This document shows positions 1 to 8,900 of a stretch of DNA of 64,000 bases, piece by piece. Source of the stretch: Microbacterium flavum (GTDB lineage: Bacteria; Actinomycetota; Actinomycetes; Actinomycetales; Microbacteriaceae); contig NZ_JAFLHG010000004.1 of the NCBI RefSeq assembly GCF_018717645.1, positions 62,001-126,000 of the forward strand. The letters run 5' to 3'. Below the pieces are notes generated by a model, which was given only the letters and a program-made list of their open reading frames with translations, searched no databases and was not told the origin of the DNA. How positions within the stretch are numbered: the first letter of the stretch is position 1; each line of letters begins with the position of its first letter. The position numbers were made by a program, and so were the translations under genes.

Positions 1-1
1 C

Positions 2-316
2 ACCCGGCTTCTGTCCCGGTCCGGCCGAGCGCTGGGACAGCTCATCGCGGCGGTGGCGAACCTGACGGCACCCGAGTTCGTGGTCATCGGCGGCGAGGGG
101 GTGGAGCTCGCCGAGGTGGCGCGCGCCGACATCCATCGCGGCCTGGCAGAACATCGCGACGCCCGCGCATCCGAAGTCCGCATCGAGTTGGTGCCCGGAA
201 CGAACGAGGAGTGGTGCCGAGGAGCAGCAGTCCTGGGCATCCGCCGGTTCGTCCTCGGCCGCGGCGATGCCAGCGTCGAGCACTCATCGGCAGAGCGCAG
301 ACCTGCGTCTGCGTGA
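2..316 (+). CDS. ROK-family transcriptional regulator, C-terminal fragment (5' end outside window)
   Basis: The reading frame is open from the window edge, so only the last ~104 residues are seen. The visible stretch (RALGQLIAAVANL, then VVIGGEGVEL) matches the end of the sugar-binding ROK fold of NagC/XylR-type repressors, where a helix precedes the VVIGGEG strand. Such regulators bind an operator with an N-terminal winged helix and respond to a sugar or sugar phosphate. The neighbour on the opposite strand is a sugar-kinase remnant, which fits a small carbohydrate-use locus. A GTG at 53 is internal to the domain and should not be taken as the start. Family assignment is fairly sure; the ligand is unknown. 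Confidence 0.72.
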   Translation, partial: TRLLSRSGRALGQLIAAVANLTAPEFVVIGGEGVELAEVARADIHRGLAEHRDARASEVRIELVPGTNEEWCRGAAVLGIRRFVLGRGDASVEHSSAERRPASA

Positions 317-354
317 GGCGACCCAGCGCCCGGGTGGCCGCGCTCACCGACCGG

Positions 355-870
355 TCAGGTGATCCGCGTCAGCGGCCGGACCCCTTCGCCCCACGGCGGA
401 TCGGCGCCGGGCCGTGACACGGTCACCGCTGCTGCCCGCGCACTGGCCTCGAGCATCGACCGCACAACACCGCCGTCGACGCCCCGCAGGGCGGCGCGGC
501 CGTGCTGCGCATATCCCCGCGTCACCAGCTCCGAGATGAGCGTGCCCATGAACGTGTCGCCCGCTCCGATCGTGTCCGCAACGACGACCGAGGGCGGCTC
601 GACGTGGACGACACCCTCAGAGGTCGCCGCGTCCGCTCCGGCTCCGCCGCGGGTGACGACGACGAGCGCCGCTCCCCTGCGCCGCCATCCGCGGGCGACA
701 TCGAGGGGATCCACCCCTGGGTAGAGCCAGTCGAGGTCCTCGTCGCTCGCCTTCACGACGTCGGCGAGGGCCACGAGCCGCTCCACCCGGTCACGATGCG
801 CGCGGGGCTCGACCAGCAGTGCGGGGCGGATATTCGGGTCGTAGGTGATCAGCGCACTTGGTCGGGCCGC
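355..870 (-). pseudogene. PfkB-family carbohydrate kinase, C-terminal half only
   Basis: About 171 residues of a PfkB (ribokinase/fructokinase) kinase are left. They run from the SALITYDPNIRPALL strand, through VVKASDEDL and VVVTRGGAG, to DTIGAGDTFMG, which carries the GAGD motif with the catalytic Asp. The family is normally about 300 residues, so the N-terminal lid and substrate half are missing. Upstream of base ~860 the sequence no longer encodes kinase but the inside of a helicase gene in another frame. The open frame continues into that unrelated sequence to 1023 only by chance. With no N-terminal half, no kinase activity is expected. Fructokinase is the likeliest original role given the ROK neighbour, but this is inference. 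Confidence 0.75.
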
Positions 871-1650
871 GTGCGGTCTCGCCGGTGAGCTCGATCGTTC
901 GAATGCCGTGAGCATTCCACCGCCGTGCGATCTCGGCCACCTCCGCGGCGAGTGCCCGCGCAGGCAGGAGCCACACCGCCGGCTTGCCGTCGGTGACGAT
1001 GGACCTGAGTGCGGCAACCTCACCGATGAGGGTCTTGCCTGAGCTGGTCGGCGCGACGACCATCACGTGACCCGCCGTCGAGAGGACGACAGGCACGGCC
1101 TTCGATTGCAGCGGGTTGAGTCGGTCGAACCTGTCGAGGTACTTCCGTGCGCGTCGGGAATCAGAGCCGACGCGGGTGTCCAGGATTCGTCGCCCTCGGT
1201 GACCGCGGACGCGTTCTCGAGCAGCGACAGGAACCCGAGCTCGACGGCCTCCACCATCGCGGGATCGGTGTGCACGAATCCGGAGTTCTGGTTGCGCGAG
1301 ATCTCGGCCGAGGTGAAGTTCATCGAGTGCGTGATCGCGACCTCGTCGGCGATGATCTCCTTCTCGTGGATGTACCGGACCGCGGTGACCGACACCCCGG
1401 CGTGTCGAAGCGAGCGCACCACGGCGTCGTTGGATGCCTCGGGTCGACACAGCACGCGAACCTCGACGCCGCGTCGCTGTGCAGCGAGAACGCCGTCGAG
1501 AAGCTTCCGCGCGAGCGGCGAGACATCCCACCACGGCACCTTCACCCAGAGTCGCGTGCGTGCGCTGGCAACGGCTGCGTTGAGCGCGACGAGAAGGTCA
1601 GCGCCCTCACCGTAGTTCGACAGCCGCCGAGGCTCAGCCACCGAACTCAC
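871..1650 (-). pseudogene. Phospholipase-D domain / Ski2-like helicase fusion, frameshifted and truncated
   Basis: The gene starts at GTG 1650, five bases after GGGAGAG. Residues ~1-160 form a PLD-like domain (LWVKVPWWDVS, GVEVRVLCRP, THSMNFTSAEISRNQNSG). Near 1140 the frame changes. The next frame reads RKYLDRFDRLNPLQSKAV and then VVAPTSSGKTLIGEVAAL, a Q-motif-like lead-in and Walker A of a superfamily 2 (Ski2/Hel308-like) helicase, and then WLLPARALAAEV. It breaks off near 865 at GIRTIELTGETA and runs into the PfkB remnant. If the shift is real, the first frame ends at 1063 after 195 residues. PLD plus SF2 helicase architectures occur in bacterial defence and DNA-processing proteins; the original role here is not known. 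Confidence 0.65.
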
Positions 1651-1754
1651 TGTCGCTCTCCCATTTCTGAGAAAGCGTATCCAAGGCGACGGTCGTCGAT
1701 TGTCACGAGATGGGGGCCACCCAAACCGAGATGGTGATCGTCGCGGCTCGACAG

Positions 1755-2159
1755 TTAAGGCGCCGCGAGTCGTTTGCGTGCGAGGCCATGAGTAGCCAGC
1801 GAGTACACGAACGGACCGCGCGCAGCGGCGAGCCGGTGGATCTTGTCCGAGTACTCGAGGCAGAGGTCACCCATCTGCGCCGCAGTGAGGTCGCCGCGGG
1901 CGAAGACGAGCACTTTCGCGTCGTGGGCGTAGATCGCGTGGGCTTCGAGGGGTCGCGTGGCGATGCGGTGGTCTTTCGCGACGAGGAAGTAGCCGGCGGT
2001 TGCTCCGGCACCGATCCACTCCTCGTCACGCATGCGTTGCGCGCGCTCGTCGCCGTACTCATCGGCGAGTGTTCGCACATCCCATCCGGCATCGCGGAGC
2101 CGCGTCGCGAGCACCCGCTGGCCAAGCGACCGGTCGAGGAGGAACCGAACCGGGAGCAC
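1755..2159 (-). CDS. PIN-like domain toxin of a VapB45/VapC45-type toxin-antitoxin pair
   Basis: This 134-residue protein has the pattern of PIN-like nucleases of the VapC45 group: an early acidic LLDRSLG strand, the acidic helix DEEWIGAGATAG, a KDHRI segment and a strand-helix VLVFARGDLTAAQM. PIN nucleases use clustered Asp/Glu residues to bind Mg2+ and cut RNA. The GTG start lies three bases after the antitoxin stop, so the two genes are transcribed and probably translated together. Length (134) and gene order (antitoxin first, ~224 residues) match the Mycobacterium Rv2018-Rv2019 pair from memory. Its RNA target cannot be told from sequence. Confidence 0.72.
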   Translation of the reverse strand: MLPVRFLLDRSLGQRVLATRLRDAGWDVRTLADEYGDERAQRMRDEEWIGAGATAGYFLVAKDHRIATRPLEAHAIYAHDAKVLVFARGDLTAAQMGDLCLEYSDKIHRLAAARGPFVYSLATHGLARKRLAAP

Positions 2160-2162
2160 GGT

Positions 2163-2837
2163 TCAAGCAGCCTGGAGGATGAGCGAGCGCATCTCAGGGC
2201 GCTCAAGTCCGAAGTCGTCTGCAACGTCACCCAGGGGCTCCCCCGCGCGCACACGGCTCACGATGTCCTCGACACGCACGCCGATCCGGTCCACTGTGGG
2301 CTGACCCGAGTTGCGGTGCGGGTCCACGACGACATCGACAGCCTCAAAAACGGGCAACCGCAAGTACTGTGCGAATCCTTCCCGGTAGCTGATGCTTTGG
2401 AGGAACTCGGCGACGACCTCGTTGAAGACGCCCTGGTGGTTGCGGACGACGACGAGCTCGCCCTGACCGTTCTGGTAGAGGATCTCCGCGCCGTCGGTTC
2501 GCAGTCGCTCACTGAGCAGCGCGTTTTCAAGGCCGATCTCCTCGCGAAGCACCTCGATCGCCGGCCGGATGCGCGCCATCGGCAGTCCGACCCGGCGGAA
2601 CGACTCGATGATGAAGCCCTCCGCGAGCGCGTTGAACGGCACGGTGTAACCCCGCCCCTCGGTCACGCCAGTCAGCAGCGGAGGGCTCCACCCGAACTCG
2701 CCGGCCGTGCGCTGCGCGAAACGATGTCCGTGAGCCCAGCGCGCAAACGACGTCGGCGGCGCCTGGATGATGCGCGCCGCCTCACCTTGGCCATAGATCG
2801 GCGTTGTGTACGCACGATCCTCCACGAGCGTTTGCAT
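2163..2837 (-). CDS. DUF433-type antitoxin (VapB45-like)
   Basis: This 224-residue protein has an N-terminal helix-turn-helix-like segment (YGQGEAARIIQAPPTSFARW, residues ~15-34). A middle region contains ALAEGFIIESFRRVGLPM. The C-terminus (VDRIGVRVEDIVSRVRAGEP to the end) resembles DUF433, a domain common in antitoxins that also bind DNA. It would neutralise the PIN-like toxin encoded three bases downstream and repress their shared promoter. The ATG at 2837 sits inside a perfect 12-bp palindrome, and a -10-like TAGCAT lies seven bases before it, so a leaderless, autoregulated message is plausible. The function is inferred from family and pairing. Confidence 0.7.
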   Translation of the reverse strand: MQTLVEDRAYTTPIYGQGEAARIIQAPPTSFARWAHGHRFAQRTAGEFGWSPPLLTGVTEGRGYTVPFNALAEGFIIESFRRVGLPMARIRPAIEVLREEIGLENALLSERLRTDGAEILYQNGQGELVVVRNHQGVFNEVVAEFLQSISYREGFAQYLRLPVFEAVDVVVDPHRNSGQPTVDRIGVRVEDIVSRVRAGEPLGDVADDFGLERPEMRSLILQAA

Positions 2838-2853
2838 GCAAACATGCTAAACC
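2831..2853 (-). promoter_or_regulatory. Putative leaderless promoter and operator of the toxin-antitoxin pair
   Basis: TTTGCATGCAAA (2831-2842) is a perfect palindrome covering the antitoxin ATG. A second GCATG copy lies just upstream, inside a -10-like TAGCAT seven bases from the start. Operators overlapping the start are usual for autoregulated TA operons. No convincing -35 is seen. Confidence 0.45.
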
Positions 2854-3148
2854 CCACGGCGTACAGCCGCGCGGTAGCTGAGCGCATCACCTGGCCCGGA
2901 ACGATGAGCAACGTCGGTAGCGCGGGGCTACGCTGCGTGGACACCATATGGACACAAGCCGCGCAGATTCAGACCAGTCCCGCTGATCAGAACCGAACGA
3001 GACGAGACTCGATCACAGCCCGCGCCCCCTTGAATTTCCGCGGCACGACCGCCCAACCCGCGTGATTCCGCGCTTCTCCGGCAGCGCCGAAATCAGCGCA
3101 ACCGAAGTTTCGACTCCCGCCGTCGCGTCCACCTCGGCGATGACCCTC
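2838..3148. other. Gene-free stretch upstream of the toxin-antitoxin pair
   Basis: About 310 bases contain no coding frame that looks real. The part from roughly 2940 to 3060 is visibly less GC-rich than its surroundings. Apart from the TA promoter at its left end I see no RNA gene, attachment site or repeat. It also forms the junction between the accessory patch and core genes. Confidence 0.5.
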
Positions 3149-3586
3149 TCAGTCGCTCGGACGCCGCCGCATCTGCTTGATGTCGGTGCGCCGCTGCTTC
3201 TGCTTCAGCCGACGCTCGCGTGCCCCGCGGCTCGGCTGCGTCGCCCGCCGTTTCGGCGGTGGGGGCCGCAGTGCGTCCGCCACGAGCTCGGCGAGCCGCG
3301 CCCGCGCCGCGTCGCGATTGCGCAGCTGCGCTCGGTGCTCGGATGCCGCGACCGTGAGCACCCCGTCGACGAGGCGACCATTTAGCCGCGTGAGCAGACG
3401 TTCGCGCTGCAGCGGGGAGAGCGCTGCGGAGCCGGCGGCATCCCACACCAGCTCGACCCGGGAATCGGCGGTGTTGACCCCTTGGCCTCCCGGGGCGGGG
3501 GCTCGTGAGAACCGCCACGAGAGCTCCGCCTTGGGGATCGTCACCCCTCCTGCGATCCGCAGGCCGGGGCGATGGGGTGCGGCCAT
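3149..3586 (-). CDS. arfB: Alternative ribosome-rescue factor ArfB (peptidyl-tRNA hydrolase)
   Basis: The 145-residue protein has the release-factor catalytic motif GGQ in APGGQGVNTADSRVEL (residues ~31-46). A basic C-terminal tail follows (KRRATQPSRGARERRLKQKQ), which in ArfB/YaeJ enters the empty mRNA channel of stalled ribosomes. GGQ then hydrolyses the peptidyl-tRNA. Length fits the family (~140). ATG 3586 is chosen; an in-frame ATG nine bases upstream would add three residues. The gene stands alone between the accessory patch and a divergent membrane-protein gene. Confidence 0.88.
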   Translation of the reverse strand: MAAPHRPGLRIAGGVTIPKAELSWRFSRAPAPGGQGVNTADSRVELVWDAAGSAALSPLQRERLLTRLNGRLVDGVLTVAASEHRAQLRNRDAARARLAELVADALRPPPPKRRATQPSRGARERRLKQKQRRTDIKQMRRRPSD

Positions 3587-3701
3587 GCCGTCCATCCTGC
3601 CCCCGCGCGGGGGGCTCGTCGACCGCGACGCCGGTCGGACATCCCCGACCGGCGACCTGTCGGGAGGATGCGGAGGCATCTCGCGCGAGAATGAGACCAC
3701 C

Positions 3702-4052
3702 ATGGCCACGCCCACTCCGCCCCTCCGCCAGCGCAACGCGCTCATCCCCGGCGTCATCGCCGCGACCGTGCTCATCGCCGGCATCCCGCTGATCGGCACC
3801 GAGTTCGCGATCACGATCTGCTTCATCGTCGCGATCCTGGCGCTCATCATCGCCTGGCTCGCCGCGCAGGCCCGCCAGTGGTGGTGGACGGTCGTCATGG
3901 TCGCGATCGCGGTGCTGTGGAACCCGGTCTTCCCCTTCGCGTTCACCGGTGCGCCGTGGCTCGTCGCGCACATCGTCGCCTCCGCGCTCTGCGTCGTCGC
4001 CGGCGTTCTCATCTCCGTCCCCCGCGAGGGAACGGGCGCCGCGCGCGGCTGA
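3702..4052 (+). CDS. Small four-helix membrane protein (DUF6804-like)
   Basis: A 116-residue protein with about four hydrophobic segments (residues ~14-30, 34-54, 60-76 and 86-104). Between them lie an aromatic turn, ARQWWWTVV, and the WNPVFPFAF motif, which I associate with the DUF6804 family of actinobacterial membrane proteins. No catalytic residues stand out and no function is known. ATG 3702 is chosen because the hydrophobic core starts soon after it and the upstream frame is antisense to arfB. The short gap to the next gene suggests, but does not prove, shared transcription. Confidence 0.62.
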   Translation: MATPTPPLRQRNALIPGVIAATVLIAGIPLIGTEFAITICFIVAILALIIAWLAAQARQWWWTVVMVAIAVLWNPVFPFAFTGAPWLVAHIVASALCVVAGVLISVPREGTGAARG

Positions 4053-4111
4053 ACCCGATTGGCACGCGTCCGCCGCAAAGCGCCGACGGCCCGCATGGGA
4101 GACTGGATGCC

Positions 4112-4675
4112 ATGACGACCGCGACGATCTCGACGTTCGAGCCCGATGGCCGCGCCATCGCCTACATCGACGAGGGCGCGGGGCCCGCGCTCGTCCTGAT
4201 CCCCGAGACCGGGCAGGACATCGCCTCGCTCGGAACGCTCGCCTCGATCCTCGTCGAGGAGGACTTCCGCGTCGTCCGCCTGGCGCCCCTGGCCCCGGAA
4301 ACGGACGTCGAGAGCCACGTGCAGACGGTGGCCGACCTCATGGATGCCGTGAGCCTTCCCCACGCCTGGATCGGCGGCCACGGATTCGGCGGCACCGTCG
4401 CCCGGGCCGTCTCGCACGCGCACCACGAGCGGGTGGACGGGGTCCTGCTCCTCGCCCCCGAGCCGATCGAGGGCGCCCTCGTCGAGGACATCCCGGTGCT
4501 CGTCATCCACGGCACCGACGATGAGCAGACGCCCCGTTCCGAGAGCGAGCGGCTCGTGGCATCCGCCCCCGCGATCGCGAGCCTCAAACTCGTCGAGGGC
4601 GCCGGCCACCTCTTCCCGGCGACGCACCCCGGCGAGACGTCCTGGTTCATCGAGGACTACCTCGACTGGGACTGA
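4112..4675 (+). CDS. Alpha/beta-hydrolase fold protein lacking the nucleophile
   Basis: The 187-residue protein shows the alpha/beta-hydrolase core: an oxyanion-side strand ALVLIPETG, the strand-turn-helix WIGGHGFGGTVARAV, the acid strand VLVIHGTDDEQTP (D136 or D137) and the histidine loop VEGAGHLFP (H166). In the elbow G-x-Nuc-x-G, residues 89-93 read G-H-G-F-G. The nucleophile position is therefore Gly91 rather than Ser, Cys or Asp. The protein is also short because the lid is minimal. It may be a non-catalytic or altered-chemistry member. ATG 4112 lies seven bases after a -10-like GAGACT. Confidence 0.8.
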   Translation: MTTATISTFEPDGRAIAYIDEGAGPALVLIPETGQDIASLGTLASILVEEDFRVVRLAPLAPETDVESHVQTVADLMDAVSLPHAWIGGHGFGGTVARAVSHAHHERVDGVLLLAPEPIEGALVEDIPVLVIHGTDDEQTPRSESERLVASAPAIASLKLVEGAGHLFPATHPGETSWFIEDYLDWD

Positions 4676-4681
4676 CGCCGT

Positions 4682-5407
4682 TCAGGCCGCGGGGAACAGC
4701 ACGGCCGCGGCGAGCGCGTACACCGGGACGTAGATGAGCGCGATCAACAGCGCGTGGGTGACCACGAACGCGAACGCCTCGAGGGCTTTGCCGCGCGCGC
4801 GGAAGTGCGCCCCGAGCTTACGGAGCAAGCCGATCGGATGCCGGACGTCCCAGCTGTTCACCCGCAGGTAGCGCCCGAGGTACACGCCGACCGCCCCGAG
4901 GACGATGGCGCCGACGGCGAAAGCCCAGCTCGAGGCGGGCACGACCGGACGGGTGGGGTCGATGAAGACGACGATCAGCACGGTCTGCACGATCGCGAGG
5001 CTCAGGACGGCGTTCGCGATGCCCGACACCGTGAGCGTCAGGGTCTGCACGATGTCGTACCACAGTGGGACGGGCGTCTCCCCGTCCTCGCGGTGGCTGA
5101 GGTTCAACTCGGTGATGAGGTAGACCGAATTCGGGAAGAAGAGGAGCCACGCGAGGGTTGCGAAGACGACATAGATCCACAGCACCACCGGGGCGGTCGA
5201 GCCTGCGCTCGCGAGAACCGGGACGAGGAGCATGAGCCCCGCCACCCCGACGATCGCGATCAGCACGGGGATGAACGAGAGCACGACGTTCAAGAGCATC
5301 GGCCGATAGAGGCCCACGCCATAGACCCGGGAGCGGAGGACGATGAGCGTCGCGGCGTTGATATTCAGCAGCACGACGCACACGACCGCGATGATCACGC
5401 TCGACAT
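4682..5407 (-). CDS. DUF1361 multi-pass membrane protein
   Basis: A 241-residue protein with about seven transmembrane segments. It contains the DUF1361 signature: LLFFPNSVYLITEL (PN, Y, tD/tE pattern) followed by PLWYDIVQTLTLT. The family's function is unknown. The start is ATG 5407 (or 5410, which is adjacent), preceded by GGGGAGGAGGG, one of the strongest Shine-Dalgarno sequences in the window. It ends six bases from the convergent hydrolase gene, leaving no room for a separate terminator. Confidence 0.8.
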   Translation of the reverse strand: MSSVIIAVVCVVLLNINAATLIVLRSRVYGVGLYRPMLLNVVLSFIPVLIAIVGVAGLMLLVPVLASAGSTAPVVLWIYVVFATLAWLLFFPNSVYLITELNLSHREDGETPVPLWYDIVQTLTLTVSGIANAVLSLAIVQTVLIVVFIDPTRPVVPASSWAFAVGAIVLGAVGVYLGRYLRVNSWDVRHPIGLLRKLGAHFRARGKALEAFAFVVTHALLIALIYVPVYALAAAVLFPAA

Positions 5408-5509
5408 CATCCCTCCTCCCCGTCCGGCCCGGTGTACCACTGTGGCGCATTCTCCGGCGTTTCGCAGGTCGCGCGCCTAGCATCGGGCCCACCACGCCAG
5501 GAGGTCGCC

Positions 5510-5950
5510 ATGCACAGGCGCATGATCACCGCAGCTCTCATCACGTGCGCCTTCGCCGTGTCGACGGCCGGCCTCGCCGGCTGCGCCCCCGCCACCTCGA
5601 CCCCCTCTGGAGGAGCCATGAGCGATTCGACTCCGAGCACCCGCCCGCCCTTCCAGACCGCGACGCCCGGTCCGGTCTCCGGCGCGCCCACCGGCACCCC
5701 GGTCGACGTGCCGCAGAGCAGGTGGGACGCCATCGCCCGGGACCTCGCCGCGCGGGGGGTGGCCGGTACGCCGGAGCTCATTTCGGCGGAGGCGGTCACC
5801 TTCTCCGACTCCTCCCTCGGCTGCGCGACCCCCGGGCAGTCCTACACGCAGGCACTGGTCGACGGCATGCGCGTCGTCGTCTCCGCCGACGGGAAGAGCT
5901 GGGACTACCGGTTCGGAACGGGCGACGCCCCCGTGCTCTGCACCCGCTGA
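5510..5950 (+). CDS. Secreted lipoprotein with a small conserved C-terminal domain
   Basis: A 146-residue precursor. A basic, hydrophobic signal peptide ends in the lipobox LAGC (Cys ~25), so the mature protein is lipid-anchored. A Thr/Pro/Ser-rich linker (~35-70) leads to a compact domain (~75-146) with SLGCATPGQSYTQALVDGMR and a final Cys. This type recurs in actinobacterial and Chloroflexi lipoproteins. The two cysteines of the domain could form a disulphide. Role unknown. The start is supported by AGGAGG five bases before ATG 5510. Confidence 0.8.
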   Translation: MHRRMITAALITCAFAVSTAGLAGCAPATSTPSGGAMSDSTPSTRPPFQTATPGPVSGAPTGTPVDVPQSRWDAIARDLAARGVAGTPELISAEAVTFSDSSLGCATPGQSYTQALVDGMRVVVSADGKSWDYRFGTGDAPVLCTR

Positions 5951-5990
5951 GCGGATCCGGAGCACGAGGGCGTCGGGGACCCCGCGCTGA

Positions 5991-8900
5991 CTACTTCAGC
6001 TTCACGAGGAGCGCCTCGCTCGTGCCCGACGGGTTGTCGAGGACGACGACCATCGCGCCGAGCGGCTTCTGAGCCGCGACCTGGCCCGCGTCGACCGCAA
6101 CGCTCACCGACGCCGTGCGGCGCTGGGGCACGTCCACGTACTGCCCGTTGCTGATCGCCGGAGCGGAGGGGTCGTACGTCGCCCACTCCGACGCGGCATC
6201 CGTCCCCCCGTTCACACCGAAGGTCTGCACGCTGTAGTCGAAGGCCCCGGTGATGCCGAGGTCGCTCAGGTACACCGGCAGGAGCAGCGTGCTCGAATCG
6301 GTCGGCGACTGCGTGAGGAAGCCGCTCGCCGCCAGAGCACCGGTCTCGGCGTTCACGATGAACACCTCGGCCTGCCCGTCGGAGGAGCCCGACCGGACCG
6401 CGCCCGAGTCGGCCGACAGGACGATCCAGTCGGCTGCGCCATCGCGGTCGGCGTCGATGAGGACGTCGTACTCGTTGCTCGCCGCGTTCGACCACCGCTT
6501 GTGCATGTTCAGCGCGAAGACGGCGAGCGCGTCATCCCCGGCCCCGAGCGACTGGACGCCTGCGGCACGCAGGTCGTACCCCGTGTCGGCGAGGGATGCC
6601 GGGGCATCCTTCTCGTCGGACAGACCCCAGGTGTACACGTCGGCTCCCGCGCTGGGCTGTGCGCCGAACAGGTTCCACAGCGAGATCTTCTTCGTGGCGT
6701 TCGCGACCTTCTGCTTCTTCGTGAACAGGGCCGACGTGGGCGTGGACACCGTGCTCGTCGAGCGCGGGACCAGCAGGTAGGGCACGCGCAGCGTCGAGTC
6801 CACCGAGGTCAGGGTGATGTCCCCGGAGATCTCGTGGAAGGCGAACTGGTCGTCGCCCACCGAGCCCGGCACGTCCCGCGCCGCGGCACCGACGGTGAGC
6901 AGGATCTTCGCCGAGCTGCCGGGAGCGACCGTGATCGAGGAGGACGAGAGGAACACCCGCGCCTTGAGCGACTGCGCCGACGGCGTCGTGGCGACGTCAT
7001 AGGTCACCGGCGTCGGACCGTCGTTGCGGACCGTCACGGTCTTGATCCCGCCGAAGCCGAACGGGGATTCCTGGAAGCCGAAGCTGAGCGCCGACTCTCG
7101 CGCCCAGCCGCTCTCCGTGCGGAAGGCGTCGCCGGTCGCGGTCACCGTCGTGCCGACCGCCTGCGCGGCGTCCACGAGCCCGAGCCCGCCGATGACGATG
7201 CTCTCGCCGACGACCTTGTCCGGGTCAGCGGTGGAGACCACCGATGCCGCGATCTGCGGGGCGCTCCACTGCGGGTGGGCCTGCGCGGACAGCGCGGCGA
7301 CGCCCGCGACGTGCGGGGCCGCCATCGAGGTGCCGGAGAGGATCGCCGCACCGTTGCCCGACCCGACGGCGGCCGACGAGATCGACACACCCGGAGCCGC
7401 GACATCGGGGCTGATCGCGCTGTCACCGGAGCGCGGCCCCGACGACGTGAACGACGCGTACGCCCGGAAGCCGGGGTTCGCGATCTGCGCCGGCTGCAGC
7501 GACACGGTCGCCCCCGTCGTGAACAGCGGGCCGCTGGAGGAGCGGACGCCGAGGAACGGGATCGTGACGAGGTACGGCTCGCCCGTGTCGGCGTTCTGCG
7601 TGATCTGGCCCTCGTAGGGCGGCAGGTCATCGGTCGAGTTGACCATGAGCGCCGCGGCGGCGCCGGCCTGCTGCGCGTAGATCGCCTTCGCGACACGGGC
7701 GCACGAGCCGCGGGTGGAGACGGCCAGCTGCCCGCCGCCCGCCGTGACGCCCGCCTTGGTGTACGCCGCAGCCGAGCAGCCGATCGCCTCGTTCTCCGGG
7801 GTCGCCGGGTCATCGACGAGGCGGACGACCGTCAGGTCGCCGATCCCGTCGAGGGAGGCCCCGTTCGCGTTGATCGCGTCCACCTGCTGACCGCCGACCG
7901 TGACGGTCGCTCCAGGGAAGCCCTCGGCGCTGTCGACCGCCGAGACGGCGATCACGCCGTCGCCGGAGCCCGGTGACCCCGTCAGGTACGGGTTGTGGCC
8001 GGAGTTTCCGGCGGAGGCGACGACGACGACGCCCGCGCCGACCGCGTTGGCGGCGGCCACGGCATCCGGGTCGTCGCCGCGGCCGAAGGACGAGCCGAGC
8101 GAGAGGTTGACGACATCCATGCCGTTGTCCACGGCCCAGTCCAGCGCAGGGACGACGACGTCGGTGGAGCCGGCGCAGCCGAACACGCGGATCGCGTAGA
8201 GGTCGGCCTGCGGCGCGACACCGGGACCGACGCGGAAGTCGTTCGCGGGCGTCGTGGTGTCGTACGGGCCGGTGTACCCGGTGCCGTCGGCGAGCACCCC
8301 CGATCCGCCGGCGGTTCCCGCGACGTGGGAGCCGTGGCCTTCGCAGTCGAGCGGGTTGTCGTCGGGCTTGGGGACGGGCTGGTAGCTCGCGCTCGACGGG
8401 TCGGCGTTGTAATCGTCGCCGACGAGGTCGACGCCGCCCTTCACGCGGGGAGCATCGGGGCCGTACAGTGCGGGGTCCGCAGGCTGGGTGCTCACGGCGT
8501 GGGCGGCTTCGTAGGCCGCGGTCGTCCCGGGGCCGCCGAACGTGGCGTGCGTGTAGTCGATACCGGTGTCGATGATCCCGACCTTGACGTTCTGCCCGGT
8601 ATAGCCGGTGTTCTGCCACACGTCGGGCACCCCGAGGAAGGGCACCGAGACGGCGTTGTCGATCGAGTAGCGGCGGACCGGGTGGATCGCGACCACGCCG
8701 GGAAGGTCGGCGACGGCATCCAGCTCGGCTGCGGGGACGGATGCCTGGACGCCGTTGTACGCGGACGCCATCTGCGCCTGCACCTCACCGCCCGTGCTCT
8801 CGACAGTTGCGACGACCTCGCTCTGCGCGTCCGTGAGCGTCGACTTGACGTCTTCGCGCTCGCCCTCGCTCAGCTCGCGCCCGCTCTCGGCCTCGACGAC

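Noticed and set aside
53-316. GTG 53 as start of a small 87-residue protein
   Set aside because: The frame is open upstream to the window edge and the ROK similarity begins before 53, so this is the tail of a longer gene.
2940-3060. Lower-GC stretch considered as an attachment site or inserted element edge
   Set aside because: No tRNA end, direct repeat pair or integrase could be found around it.
3149-4627. 492-codon minus-strand frame across ArfB and the membrane-protein and hydrolase genes
   Set aside because: Only the last 145 codons (ArfB) look like protein; the rest is antisense to two convincing genes.
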